NCBI GenBank assembly: GCA_023846275.1
Contig: JAIUJO010000071.1
Location: forward strand, 1,231,498 to 1,295,497
DNA: 64,000 nucleotides
Source of the DNA: Vanilla planifolia
Taxonomy: Eukaryota > Streptophyta > Magnoliopsida > Asparagales > Orchidaceae
Reading direction: 5' to 3'
Shown one piece after another: positions 1 through 13,784 of the stretch. Within the stretch, counting starts at the first letter, position 1, and each line of letters opens with the position of its first letter. The notes below the pieces were generated by a model. The model was not told the DNA's origin and did no database searches. It was given only the letters and a program-made list of their open reading frames with translations. The position numbers and the translations under genes were made by a program.

Positions 1-470
1 ATTTAGAGGTAAATATTTGACATGTTTTATTATCAAATAAGAAAATGAAGTAGAATGAGTGAAATACTTCTTAAATATATTATCCTCAAATATTCATGTA
101 CTATATTATGACCTCACATATAATAAATATACATGATATAAGACAATGATAATTCATTTATATCCATACAAATTCTACTTCACATGATAATAAAAAAGAA
201 TAACCTGTGGTGAGGATAACTTACCTATATCTGAAAAATTATATTATATATAATGTAGGGCAAGAATAGCCCATTTAAATCTACATGAGTCTACTATACA
301 CGACATAAGGTTAGTTTAGTCCAACTATATCTACATAATTTTGTTTTATATGATATGAAGTGAGGATATCATATCTATATCAACATGATTCTACTATAAA
401 TGATATTGGAGGATGAAAGCTTATTATGGTGTGGATATTCTTTTATGACATCTATATTATTGGCATTGAT
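1..470 (+). repeat. Degenerate tandem repeat, ~50-60 bp unit (edge of repeat U)
   Basis: Several imperfect units repeat the pattern 'ctatatctacat-gattctactata-gatat-aggtgaggata' with spacing of roughly 50-60 bases. The clearest units lie between about 200 and 420. The same family appears at 9,600-9,980, 50,870-51,200 and 60,330-60,700. The units are too diverged to be a young satellite. No gene is visible. Confidence 0.7.
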
Positions 471-1560
471 TTTAGAGAATAACGACCTAAAGTGAGTGAA
501 ATTTGGGATATGTCTAAATGTATTAGAAATGAAAGGAATGAAGAAATAATGAACTTATCTTTAAGTGTTACAAATTGTAACAAATAAGAAATATTTAAAT
601 AACAAAATATACATATATATGTTCATATTTTTTGTTAAATTTATTACCTTTTCTATATAATAACATTTTATTATGTGTATAATTTTTAATTATTATGAAA
701 AAAGTATATCTTTTTATAATATCATTATTTTTATAAATTATTATTTCATTTTTTACTTATTAAACTCATTAAAGTCTTACTAGTATTTATATCATAAGTA
801 ATGTATCAATTATATTATGAGATGTAAATTTGGATGTTAAAGATAAGAATTTTACTTATTAGTATTTATATCATAAGTAATGTATCTTTTTATATAAAAT
901 TAGTATAGTATTTATTTTGGATTGGATGGTTATATATATTTTTGTAATTGATCATTTATTTATATTGATATTTATTTAGTCCATCTAGTTAAAGGATTAG
1001 TGTTTGGAAATTTAATTTATATATATATATTTATATTAAGAGCATTTTCTTGTATTATCTTTCTCACCCAGTGTGATGAATGATATAAAGGATTATGGAA
1101 TTTTGAAGAAGGTCATTAGGGAACAAAGGAGAATGTGTAGCTAATGTTCTGGAAAGGAAAGTTGGGTAGTAACTTTAGGAGTTAAATAGTTTTCATTCTA
1201 GTTTAACTAGAGAGGAACTTCAACTCAATTGTCAAATTAGAGTTCCACTATTATTTCTCACTTGAGATTTAGTTTTCTTCTCAATTTTTATATTAAAATT
1301 CTGATTTAATAATTACTCAAAACAATACTTAATACAATAACATAGGTGGGATTTGATAGTGTTAAGGATTGGATGCTAATCACAAAGCTGTAGACATCAT
1401 CAACATTAAGGTAAGATCCTTCAATAATAATGATGTTGATGTATAGGCATCTATTCTAATAAGCAAGATTTTCAGATATTATAATTGATATTGTTAAATT
1501 TTACATTATGTATAGTATATACTACTCATCAAGAAATCTTTATGCATATATCGTATGGAA
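470..1560. other. AT-rich sequence without recognisable gene
   Basis: Matches 59,245-60,330 in reverse. It contains a small local duplication (about 779-808 and 852-881, sharing 'tatttatatcataagtaatg') and a short (AT) run at 1,019-1,032 that is much longer in the right arm. No open reading frame with recognisable content was seen. Confidence 0.6.
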
Positions 1561-2175
1561 GAAGGTAGTAGGGAATGCCGAACGGAAAAGAACAGTGTGA
1601 AATCAGCCTACAGGGAAAGCTAAAGGGAATAGAACAGTATGATATCAAGCCGTAGGGAAAGTTGAACGGAAACCAAGTGATCAAATCTTGGTCGAGGAAG
1701 GGGCAGGCAACCCCAGATGGCTCGAGAGACATACGAACCGAAAAGCTTATAGAGAGCAATGGCAACGTATTTTGGGTGGTATGGGACTAAACTATCATCC
1801 AATTGCCGAAGAAAGCGGAAGGGCAAGCGCGATCGGGAGGCTGAGGTTAATGAAGGCAGAAGGGCATGCACGATCTGACGGCTTAGGTTATTCAAGGTAA
1901 AATGCTGTAAGTAAAACAGTAAAATGCCAAACAAGAGCTTCGAACCTGAGCCAGTATGCAAGATGATGTGTAAGCACTGTACTAAGTTTCTAATTCAAGT
2001 TGTTTCTGGACACACTATTTTAATACAGGTAGGAAAACCTATGCATGATCCAATGGCCTAAATCAAGGCCTCCTAGAGCCAATGGCTAGGATTGATCTTG
2101 AATGGTAAAATTGGGATTCAATTAGAAATGTCTATTTCAGGATCCAAATCAAATAGTGAAAGCTATGTGTCAGTT
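1560..2175 (+). mobile_element. Partial LTR, same family as 14,280-15,690
   Basis: Homologous to the middle of the long LTR family at 13,785-15,695 and its relatives. Shared landmarks are the stretch near 1,700 containing 'caaccccagatggctcgag', the segment around 1,930-1,980 and the segment around 2,040-2,160. The TATA box and the C-rich 3' part are missing. The right-arm partner at 58,660-59,245 is truncated the same way, so the truncation predates the inverted duplication. Open frames in this block are non-coding LTR sequence. Confidence 0.75.
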
Positions 2176-2619
2176 ACCTGTGTATATTTTTGACATAAAA
2201 TTATTTTTAGATATTTTCTCAAACTTTTTATAAATAATTTTTAAACTATTTTCTTAAATGTTTTCATAAAAAACTAGAGCTTTATTCTTAATAATTTAAT
2301 TTCCTCCTACTGAACCACATCTCATATACACAAAAAAGAATATATAATAATACCATAAATAAACTTTGATAAAATAAAGTGAACCTTTTTGAATACTTTT
2401 TAAAAAAAATTTAAATGAATATTGTTCTTCTTATGAACTCAATCAATAAATTTAAATTTTTATATACTTTTAAAAGGTAAAGTAACATATACAAAAAAAA
2501 AACTACATGTTATTGTAGTGAATATCAATTCTTCATAAATAAATTTCTAAAAAAATATTTTCCTTAACATAGCTTATATTGAACCCTAATTTTCAAGTTT
2601 AAACCATTTACTATAAACT

Positions 2620-3560
2620 CGTTAAGTCTTTTGTACAAATGTTGCTAATCTTTAGTGTGCACATTTTCATGCTTCCTTTTATGTTTATATAAAGATTTTA
2701 AATCTTTATAATATTTTAAAAAATTTTCAACTCTCTTTGTGTGCGTACGTGTCATATATATTTACATGTACATTTATAGTTAGATATGCAAAATCTTATT
2801 GATGTAAAAATTAAAATGGAAAGATAATCATTATCAAAATTCAAAGAATAATAAGATAATCTTAAACAAGACATAAGTAAATAAATTTATAAAATTTATG
2901 ATGGAAATCTTTTAGAAAGCAAAAACATATGCTTAAGATAGGTCAAAGAAAAACTTCCACTACAACAAAGTTTTACAACATCTATTGAATGTATCCAAAA
3001 TGAAAATCTTTTGTTTTTATGCTTATTTTTGTATTCTTATTATCTTTCACAAAAATAAACTCTCTAATGTTTTAGTAATAAATAATCTAATCTTCCTTTT
3101 AATGTACACATGTTGCTGATATTTATTGTTCACATCCACATTCTTCCATTTATGTTTATATATGGCTTTTAAATCTTAATAATATTTTTAAAAAAAATTC
3201 AACTCTTCTTTTGTGTGTTTGTGTGTATATATATATACAATATTATGAAGTGCACGAGTACATATGTACACACACATATTTGTTTATAAATAAATGAGTA
3301 AAATCTTATTGATATGAAAAATTAAATTGAGGGGTGATCATTATCAAAATGCAAAGAATAATAAGATAATCTTAAACAAGACATAATTAACTAAAATTAT
3401 AAGATTTATGATGAAAATCTTTTAAAAAGTGAAAACTAATGCTTAAGATAGATAAAAAAAAGCTTCCACTACAATATAATTTAATAACATGTATTAAATG
3501 TGTGAAATACAAAACTCTTTTTTCTTTATGTTTCTTTTGGTATTCACATATCTTTCACCA
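2620..3560 (+). repeat. Diverged tandem duplication, two ~450-500 bp units
   Basis: Unit 1 (about 2,620-3,055) and unit 2 (about 3,085-3,560) share a series of blocks in the same order, including 'aagaataataagataatctt' at about 2,843 and 3,353 (offset 510) and the run ending in 'cttccactacaa'. Unit 2 contains a TA/CA-rich stretch near 3,210-3,290 that unit 1 mostly lacks. The right arm has both units at 57,255-58,260, so the tandem is older than the inversion. Confidence 0.75.
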
Positions 3561-3599
3561 ATATCTATATCATTTTATTAAATTTGTATTATTGATGTA

Positions 3600-4300
3600 A
3601 ACAAGAAATTTCTTTTAGAGGTTGGTATGTCTCAAAAAGCTTGCCCATCCCCTCTCCTATCCGCTTTTTAAAATTCCTTCTTAGGATGCTCAATTTGTAC
3701 TTCCATGCAAACCCTCAAAACGAGCCCTATTAAAATATGAATGAACCATGTTGCACATCCCAATAGTTCGTTATTCAAATTATTAAATATTCTCTTCTTT
3801 ACAGTTTGTTATTTTAATCTTAAAAAAAACCAAGAGAAGATGGGGCCGTACGAAAAGCAAAAGCAATGGCTCTTTTGCGGAAGCCATAACCTTTGTATTT
3901 TCCATATGGAAGTAACCCCATTTGGCCTTTCTTGACATGGGAAGCCGTATTGAAATACACGTGTAAAATTCTTAATACTACTCGATTAACGTTCTACAAA
4001 ATTCTCACGTTTAGTCTTTTTGTCGGACAAGCAGATTCTAACTGTTGAAGCAAAATTATTTAATAGTAAATAATTATTAAAATAAAACTTTACATTTAAT
4101 TAGGTGTAAATTGAAAATTACGAGATGATTTGGCGACATGCTGAGGTTGCTTTGATATGAGGACCATTTGAGATGACATTCCGAGGCCGATTCAGTTGTT
4201 ATTGATGTGTAGTGGTTGTTCACACAATAGCACAACTTCTGTCCCTGCTTTTTATTTCACAAAAAGACCACTTGTCCTGAAATGAATGCATATGTGGAGC
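3600..4300. other. Low-copy-looking island, no intact gene
   Basis: Higher G+C than its surroundings and well conserved in the right arm (56,520-57,200). It contains short open frames on both strands in the two arms, but the frames are not shared between arms. An 'acacgtgt' palindrome (G-box-like) at 3,957-3,964 reads 'acacatgt' in the other arm, so it is not under visible constraint. It could be a relic of a gene 5' region or an unrecognised transposon. I cannot assign it. Confidence 0.4.
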
Positions 4301-5650
4301 CTTTAACGGAAAAAATATATATTTTTTCAATTATTGCTTTTAAAAAAGCCTTTTTATAGTTTATTTTGAAAACTAAAGCAAAAAAGTTGTACAACGAATG
4401 ATAAACAGTGAAAAAATATTATTAGAATATGAGATTTTGAAATACTTAATACGAAAATGAAATTAGCTAACAAAAAAACTCATAAGATAAGCATTATTTT
4501 GTTAGAGTTGGGAAACTTGATCTTGGTCTGATACGAGTTATTTCTTTGATTGGTCAAAAGAATTCCAATATTATTATGAAAATAATAAATTATGTTTTAA
4601 TTTACCATATGATTTTTTATTATTTGGATGTCTATGATGAAAAATGAAAGACTATATGACTACCTTATCATATGACATGTCAAAAAATATGCATATTCAC
4701 CTATATATAATGGTGTTGATAGGCGGATGATTCATCTTGCTCTTTTTCTAAGTGTAATCCTCAAGTGAGAGCCATTCAAATTTGACATTACATTGTCTTG
4801 TATAATCAAAGTCCGCAAGTTTTCTACTAGGGCCTTGGATAACATACTTCAAAGTGAAAAATACTCAACTTGGTTTTCTCTTAAACCATTCATAATGATC
4901 ACACCATTAACCTTCTTTTAAAGGATGACCTTGATAGTTATTAAGAGTCATCAGATCCCATAATGTTCTTTAGGTGATGACTCCTCCAAAATTTGATGCA
5001 TATTAAGTTGTAGTTGAATCCACATCTCAAGTGGTTCGAATGAAAATATGGCTACTTCTCCAATGGCCATATTTGTATTTTTTGAAGATCAACTAAGTTG
5101 TTAGCAAAAAAAAAATCATGGCACTGTATCATGATGGGCTTATGAAGAGAGAGGCTTATTGATATTCCTATTAGAGTTGACCTCGACATGATGGACGAAC
5201 ATGAGCCATTCTTTTCTTAAAGCCATCACAAGGAGAAAACATGTCTTAAAAAAGTTAGAGTGCTACTATGATTGAAGAGGAAGAGGATTCAAAGAAGCCA
5301 AATGTACCTATTTTTGAAGCAATTGTGCTGACTAAATGGGATACAAATGAAAATAGTGTTATTATGGTCTACATTGCAAGTTACCAATTATTTATATAAT
5401 TGTTTTATCAAAGAGTATTATTAATCATTTGGAGCAAAAGCATAAAAAAATTATCCATTTGTTAAATCTGTTGCTTAGAAGAAGAGAATTAAGTCATTGG
5501 GCTCCACTCTTGAGAAATGGAAAGAACTTGGACTAAGTGAAAGACTAAAGTCCAAAGCCAAAGTGTCAAACTCCTTACTCGTTGTATGTGATTGAGTAAT
5601 GTGACCTCTCATTTTTTTTTTTTGAAATATCAACCCATATCTTAAATTTA
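4300..5650. other. AT-rich stretch with a possible decayed coding relic
   Basis: Pairs with 55,150-56,520. The segment 4,980-5,600 reads as if once coding (less AT, few homopolymers) and its partner keeps a 72-codon open frame at 55,087-55,305 (minus). Stops and frame changes interrupt both copies. No protein family was recognised; a retroelement gag/pol relic is possible but unproven. Confidence 0.35.
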
Positions 5651-7030
5651 TGTCAGTTAAAATAAGTTTTGTTCTAAAAAAAATTTATATTTTAAAATAA
5701 TAGCCTTGCATATATAACCAGAATCATTCTCATTGCTGTTATTGTAAGACTATTCATATATATGCCACTTTACCTTGATGCTTGCTATAGGATGTTTCTT
5801 GTCAAATGATTTTAAGCTTAAGATATTGCTTTATGATCACTACATACTTTCTTTTATCTTGGATATTATTGTCATAACCTGAATTTATTATGTTAATGAT
5901 TTAATCTTCTTTGGTCATCATTCATAAATCAAAGTAGATTATTTTCTAAAATTCATTTTTACAACTTAAAATTATGATTTTACATATATAAAACTAATAT
6001 TTTTCTCCTTTTTCTTATGTGATTATTGATCCTTACAGTCCTTGATCTTGAAGTATAACAATACACTACTTGTGTCATGCATTACTTGATTTAATATTAA
6101 TTAAAGGTACTAATTTCGTTCAAAATATCAAATTATTGAGTAAATAACTATAGTAAGAAAAAAATCTTGAGGGCACCATGTAAAATTGGGATGAAGAAAG
6201 ACATTACAAATTAAAATATTAAATTCAATTAAATAATTATATAAATAATTATGCTCATTTCGTAAAGATATTATTCAAAAATAAAAGTTGAAATAGCTTT
6301 TTTATACAATATCTGTCATACATACGAAACACTTCATAGAGTTCTCAAAAGAAAGCATCTCCTCACATGAAGGATCTGATGTTATAACTTCTAGGAATCC
6401 TAAACTCTGTAAATATCTCATTCTTGATCTATAATATAAGTTTGTATAAGTATAATAAATAGAAAAAATAAACAATTTGATTTAAGTATTAAAGTAGTGT
6501 GAAATCATGATATATAACATACAAATATATATGAAGTAGTAAATAAGAATGCATGATAAAAAATATTAAATATGTTGAATATTTGCATATGAGCTTCTAT
6601 GTTCTATAATCAAGTATGTATATGATTATCATATAATACTAATATTATATAGTAGTAATATTATCTCTTTCTTTTCTTATTTTTAATTTTAATTTTTTCA
6701 TATTTTTATTTTTATTCATTTCTTTCTTTATTAAGGCATTTTTTTAATTTGACTACTATCCTTATTTCATAAGATTCTATATTATGTTATATTTATGTGG
6801 TATCAATCATATCACATGACCTCTATCGATAATTGGCAAAGCCATCAAAGTATATCTCCTACCACCACTGGCCTTCATAGAAATACTAATAGAAATAGGT
6901 CTTTACTCTTTGTTACCTAGTACTAAAGTGCTCACAACAACAAAATGGAGGTCAAATATCAATTCTAACATGGAATCACCCTTTAACATTGTTATGTATA
7001 AAGTACTAACGATAGTGAGATCTTTGTCTA
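5650..7030. other. AT-rich sequence without recognisable gene
   Basis: Conserved with 53,800-55,150 in reverse. I see no coding, RNA or terminal-repeat signal. Confidence 0.6.
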
Positions 7031-7031
7031 T

Positions 7032-7270
7032 TATGCCCCTCATTTAAGTACCAATAATAACAAGAGATAAAGTCATAGATAAAGTCATATTGATCAATTA
7101 TGAGATAAAGTCATAGATAAAATTTTATCTTCTAATTTTCACATTTCAATTATGCCCCTCATTTTAAGTACCAATAATAACAAGAGATAAAGTCATAGAT
7201 AAAGTCATATTGATCAATTATGAGATAAAGTCATAGATAAAATTTTATCTTCTAATTTTCACATTTCTCA
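7032..7270 (+). repeat. Tandem duplication, two ~120-bp copies
   Basis: Copy 1 starts at 7,032 and copy 2 at 7,151. They are almost identical and end just before 'tctcatgatg'. Each unit itself repeats 'gataaagtcatagataaa' twice. The right arm carries both copies at 53,570-53,800, with more differences between them. Confidence 0.9.
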
Positions 7271-7639
7271 TGATGATATATATCATTAAGCTTATCTAGT
7301 CAATGATTATGTTTCATTTTTTTATTCTATATCTTTCTTGTTTTGTGTTCTAAAACTCATAACACGTACAAAATATTAAATTATAAGATGTAAGTGGGGT
7401 AGAATATTAATTTTTATGATTATAATTTTTGCTTGCTTATGACCATTTTGTGTGGTGTGTGGTGCTAGAAGTGCATTTCAATGATAATTATTTTTTCAAA
7501 ATAAATATGATACAAATAATTGAATAGAAGAAATGTTTTTAATACACATGCATTTGATATGATTACACATCCATTGTTCCCTAATCTTATAGATTATAAA
7601 TTAATAATGGTGTTTTTAATACACTTATAAAATTTGATT

Positions 7640-9990
7640 AGAGTGAATTAAGGTTTGAGACTATAGAAGAAAAGATGTTTGAAAGATCACTGTGTGAAGC
7701 TTGTTACAAAGTTGAGTAGTGTTGTTAAGAACAGCCAAGGAGTGAGTCAAGGAGGTTGTCAAGTAAGGCATCATTACTATGCTATGAGTTTTGCGAGCAA
7801 AGAAGAGAGAGTGAAGGTGAAGCTCTATTATAGAGAAAATACTATAAGAATAAAGAACCATTAGGAAAACTTTGTTGTAGCTTGAGGAGAAGATCAAAAG
7901 CAAGAAGATGAGAAGAAGAGGGACTATCACAAGCAAATAACGAAGGAAATTGAGTAGTAGTTATCAGAGAAAAGATAGACATTTAAATTGATTCTTTTTA
8001 AATTTTGATTTACATAAATTAAAAATATGATTATGTTATAACTTATGTAAGAACTAGATTTAAATTAATTTAGATGTGGTATGGAGTGAATCAATGCTAA
8101 TTTGAATTGAACCCAAGACATATAGAATGAGAGTTGTTAGCTATTATTAATATGTATCATTCAAATAATTTGGTCTACATCATATGGTATAATCAATTTA
8201 ATCTTGTAAGGAAAGCTATGATGAAACATGGTATAAGATAATCACATTAGAAAAATTTTGGGGTTATAATAGTCAGAGAAGAATTTAAGTTATAGGTTGA
8301 GGTGCCGAGTTCATCGCATTAGAACAATATATGTGCCATATTTGTATAATGTGTTGAGTTGTGAGGTTCATCATATGAAGGCAGTTGTAAATACCAAAAT
8401 AAATCACATAATGTGTTGTGGGATCAATAACATTATTAATCTAAGCTAAATTTTTTAAAATACAAAATCTATTAATTATGAGAAACAAGATTGTAAAAGA
8501 ATATTGTAGAAAGTCTTAGATGAAATATTATATAGTGTGACTAAGTTGATCGTGCTAAATAGTTAGTTAAAGCAATGGATAAATGATTAAGTCTTGAGAG
8601 AGAAGAGACTACATTAGAGTTGTACATCATGTCATTCTAAGGTATGATATTTTTATGGTGGATTAACAATGGAAACGTAAGATTTGATTAAGAAGATTGT
8701 ATTTTGTAAAGTGAGAAATAGTGAATTGATCATACTTTATGATGGGAGTATCATAAAAGTATGAATGATTGACAAGGTAACAAAATTAAGAGAGAATAAA
8801 AATCTTATAGTACAATGTTAGGGATCATACAATATGTTTAGAAATGATATAAATAACAAAATACTGGTTTTGGAAGTTAAGCAGTCTGGTATAATTAAAA
8901 ATTATTATTTTTGATACAACATATCATACAACAAGAAAATTACATAAGTACGATCTAAGGCAATAACTTAAAGGCTTATAAGAAATTAATATGATTTAAA
9001 TTTCTAAATAAAATGCCACATATAGGACAAATGTTGGCCATTAAATACATGATAGTGTAAAAAATTAATAAAAGATTTAGATTAAAAAATGAAGCTAACT
9101 TTTATATTTAGATAAATAAATTTTATAATTATGATATAAATATAGTATTAAATTGATTTATATTTTTTTAATAAAGTGAAAATTTTTTTGATGTTATTAT
9201 CTTTTAATAAACTTTATGAGCTTTAGAATATTTTTTATTTTATTTTTTATGCATTATGGATAATAGATAAACTTAGTAATTATGATGTAAATTTGCTGAT
9301 AAATTATTTATATATTATTTATAAAATCTCATTTTTTTTATGTTGTCTTTTTATAAAATTCATAGGTATTAGAAAATTTTTATACAAATGTAATAATTAT
9401 GTAATTATTTTCTTGGTTTATCATTATTTATCTTGTATTTAGTTCAGGAGTTATTAATTTATGGTATTATATAATAAGGATATTGACATGTAATATAATA
9501 TAAACTTCTATAAGTTAGTAAATAAAAAATAATTTGGAATATAGATATTTGGTATGCTTGATCATCAATTAAGGAAATAAAGTTATTGATATACCTCTAA
9601 ATATATTATTCTCAAATAATTTTATACCATATTATAACCTCTCACACCACAAATATATATGATACAAGATGAGAATAGCTCATCTTTATTTATGCAAATT
9701 CTGTTAGACATGATATAATACGAGGACAACCCAAGGAAAGAATATCAGTTTCCATATCTATAGTGTTCTACTATATATTATATAGAGCAAGAATTGCTTA
9801 TATGCATCTACATAGTTTATTATACCTAAATAAGGTGAGAAAAGCATAGGATAAAGATAGCTTATTTATGTTTACACATTTTGCTATATATGATATATAA
9901 CATGGATAACTCTTATATACCTATATAGATCTACTATAATGATAAAGGGTGATTATAACCCATCGAGGTGAGAATACTTTATTGTAAGAG
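7640..9990 (-). repeat. Repeat family U, unit 1 in left arm
   Basis: Reverse complement of 50,860-53,190 and related, in more diverged form, to 60,330-64,000. The part at 8,110-8,480 is nearly identical to its partner. The outer part (7,660-7,940) contains open frames on both strands that also exist in the right arm and, decayed, at 63,700-64,000. The inner part (9,600-9,980) is the degenerate ~50-60 bp tandem. Length and the internal tandem resemble a long LTR or a non-autonomous element, but I found no terminal signals. Confidence 0.6.
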
Positions 9991-12990
9991 ATGAGTAATG
10001 AATGACAAAATTAAAAAATATCATAAAATAAGATGAGTATAATTATATAAGTGTGATCAAGTTAATAGTAAAGTTGTATGTGAATATCATTGATTATGAC
10101 ATAAACAAATGTGCATTAAATAGTAGCACATATGTATGATTATGAAATTGTATAAGATTAATTAGTTGAATTAATAATAGAAAAAGTTGAATATCATAAT
10201 TTTTATGATATGAAAATGAAAGGATTGTACAGTACAACACCACATAACTGAAAGCATATTAATCCTAAAATAGTAAACGACTAAATAAATCATCATGGAG
10301 AGAGGATAATTGATGAGAAACCATTAGAGTTATGAAGGCGTGGAGGTGAGAATACACTTAAATGAAAGAACATAACTGTTGGAGGAAGTGGAATTGAGCA
10401 GAATGTATAGGAACATTGGCTATGTATAATAAAATTTTGTTGTCAAGCTTGGACAAAAATTTCTAAGAAAAATCAAAGAGGTTACCTCAACCAAGTGCAT
10501 TAGACTGAAGAAAAAAGTGAAAGAAAACACTACCATGAACCAAAGGATCTAGTCACGGGTATTGTAGCACCTAATAGATGAAAGTGAACTTGTGTTAAAT
10601 TTGGATTCTTGGTGATACTATTACATAGAAATTAAGAGGTAAAAAATCTCACACTATGTGTATATATTTTGATGTAATGTGTATTATAGACTATAAGTTT
10701 TATTCATTTGAGAAAAAACTTGTTGATGATGCTTGTATAAATAACTTGCATATAAGTGAATATGTTTGATGTATGTTAGAAGGCAAGAGTTCCCTTAAAA
10801 GATGATATGAATTGGTTAATTGAGATTGTTGCATAGATAAGCTTCTTGTTTGCATTGTTGATCAAAAGTAATAACTTCATAATGAAAAAAGAATTTAATC
10901 ATTTAACTTGAGTTTGATATTTTGTTCATTTATTTGTTATGTTGTCAATGTGTTTATGGATTTCTTATTATTTAAATTGAAATGAAATTGATACCTTAAT
11001 TGAATAAAAAGAATAATCGAGAAATAGAATGAACAATCTTAAAATTATGTTGATGTTTGTTAGAAGTGTAAAACCTTTAAGAGATGGTTTAAAAGAAAAT
11101 TATTGAGGATAATTGATTCCTTATAAAAAGCAATTTTTTCACAACATGTTTACTTTCATATATTACTTGAGTATGAAATATTGTATTGCTTCATTTATTT
11201 ACGTATTCTGTGACAAGTTTTGCAAAAAAGGAAAATATAACAAAAATATTAGTGTGAAAATGATCACAAAATAAGAAAACAAAAGAAAGAAAATATTACT
11301 TGTGATAATAGACAAAAAATAAAAAATTAAAAAATAAATGTGAAAAAGAAAAAAGAAAAAGTTTATGTAAAGAAAGGAGGCTGTTAAAAAATGAAAAAGC
11401 TAATTGGTATCCAAACTGGTGACAACCACTTTAGAATGATAGTTCTAGAAATGAGCCAAATGAGCCTTCATTTGATTTAATTATATTTTGAACGATGTGC
11501 TTCAGAATATGTCTAATTTGTTTATAAATTGGCCTATTTTTAAGCGAAACCTTAAATGGATGTAAAAGATGGCAACAATTAAAAGTAACAAGCTAATGCA
11601 TAAAGTTAACAAAAGATAAAAATGCTAAAGGTGCTAAAAGTTTCTGTTTCATAATTGATTTTATTTTTACAGCTCATACATGTGCTCACATGCTCTTTAA
11701 ATATATTATATTGTTAACAATTGACCTTAAAATTTGCTACCCAAATGTCACTTATTTTATGTATATGTACATATATTGGCACTAAGCGAGTGCAGTCGGC
11801 TCAATCTATTTTTGCCCGAACACGTTTAGATCAAAATGTGAAACACCATGGGAATATCAAGAAAAAGTGAGATCTAGAATGTAATGATTTAAAAGATATT
11901 ACATTGTCATAAAAGTGTTGTTATGGGTTTATTAGGATTATTTGATCAAAATGGCGTGCATTATAATTTGATTAAGTAGTGATGGATGAAATTTGTGATT
12001 TTAAAAGAAAGTGTGAAAACTTGTAATTTCTAGAATTGCATGGATTGTTGGTTTTATTCACTTTTGCAATTCATTTAAAATGATTCCTTTAAATTGTTTG
12101 GATTTTTTTGTTACTTGATTTTTAAAGATTTTAAAAGAGTTAAAATCTTTCATGGTTTCAAAATGAGTAAAAGAAATAAAGAAAATTATTACTACCCAAA
12201 TCCAAAAAAAGTTGAGTGAAAGAAAAAGGGTCATCCCAATGAGTCCTATTTTTGTACTTCTTATTTTATTTCTACTCCAGTTATTATTGTGTGAACTTGA
12301 ATATTAAAATAGAATAAAGTATTTTATTTATTTTAATTAGAATTTGAAACTAAATCATGTAATTGGATTTTAGAAAAGAAATAGTTTGAACATATTGATG
12401 ACACTAAAGTAGGCATCTCAACTTTGGGAAGGACATGGATCATATTTTTATTTGAATGATGAAAGTGGCATAGAGCAAATAAAAAAGTGGTAAAACCTCT
12501 TTTATTATGCGAAACACATGGATGAAGGTATATGATGCATCTTTGGATAACAAAAATGTATCATGATACAACATTGTTTTGAATAAACATTAGGTTTGTT
12601 GGTGAAATTTGTGTCGCAAGATCCCCTTATCATTCTTCTTTCAAGATTTTTTCTTTTAGACCTATGTAATGAAAAGCCTTACGTGACTTATATATAAACT
12701 CTATATGTAATGAGGCTTAGGTTCTTATGTTTAGCCAATTTTGAATAATATAATGAGCTTTAGAATAAGTCATTTGATATAAATCTATTGATGAGTTAAA
12801 TTCAACTTGGTGAACTTTGAATTAGCTCTTGAGAGGGTGAAAATTATGACACTAATGGAGTGTTTTTGTTATTATCAAATTTCTCTGTAGTCCATCCTTT
12901 AATAATCCTTTTCTATTTTTTCAACTTTTCTCCAATCTATTAATCCTCGTTATTTTTGTTTAATAGTTTCCAATTTAAATTTGGCCACCC
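9990..12990. other. AT-rich sequence without recognisable gene
   Basis: Matches 47,840-50,860 in reverse. Short purine-rich tracts (11,220-11,400) and scattered remnants are visible, but no coding exon, RNA gene or complete element. Confidence 0.55.
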
Positions 12991-13390
12991 CTTCATTTCT
13001 AAACCCTAAATTGCCAACTCTTAATCCATTTCTACCAACTACTTTGTTGGCTAACTTTCTCACATACCCTACCACCTCACTACCCACAGCTCACTTGGTG
13101 ACATCGACAACCTTTCCCAAAGTTGTCCAAATCAACTAACAACTGCCTCCTACTTTCTGACTGCCTAACCACGATTGGCCCTCATCGATTTTGTCCCTCT
13201 AATACTAATGCCTTTGGTCTTCACTTATTCTACCTTCACCCACACTACTCATCCTAACAATTACAAACATCACCTACCACTTCTTCATTTTGCAACTCTT
13301 GAAGCGAGCATCCTCCTTGTGTTGTCAAGGCCTTCCAATCATTAGATCTTCCCATGAATTGCCTTATTTTAGATCTTAAACACAATGTTT
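12990..13390. other. C-rich island, unassigned
   Basis: Markedly richer in C and G than the neighbourhood, with many 'ccacc'/'cctac' steps on the plus strand. The partner is 47,470-47,840. Stops occur in every frame in at least one arm. It may be a fragment of a transposon or gene exon; nothing recognised. Confidence 0.35.
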
Positions 13391-13784
13391 GCGGATCAAC
13401 CCTATATAAGTTTGAATGCTTGATAATTACTGAACTTTATGAAGCTTTATGTGATGTTAGTCTCACTTAACCACTAATGTTTTGCCAAAAGTTTGCTGCT
13501 GTATGATACATTTCTGTAAGATCACTTGTGTTTATCCCCATGTTCACTGATGTATGATCTTTTTCATTATTTTCATTCAATACATCTTATATAATGTTTA
13601 ACACTTTAGTATTTTTCCATATACATAAGTTGTTGGAAATCAAATTCTCCATTTTGTGTGAATGAATGTATGCATTGAAAAGGTTTTTAAATTAATGGTA
13701 GTCCTATTGTTTGATTTCCTTTGAATCAAATAACTATACTTTCATTGATGATGTTCTCTTTAATTGTTAGTGCGCTTGTTACAC

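Noticed and set aside
3957-3964. G-box 'acacgtgt' as a regulatory site
   Set aside because: It is changed in the other arm and is not linked to a gene.
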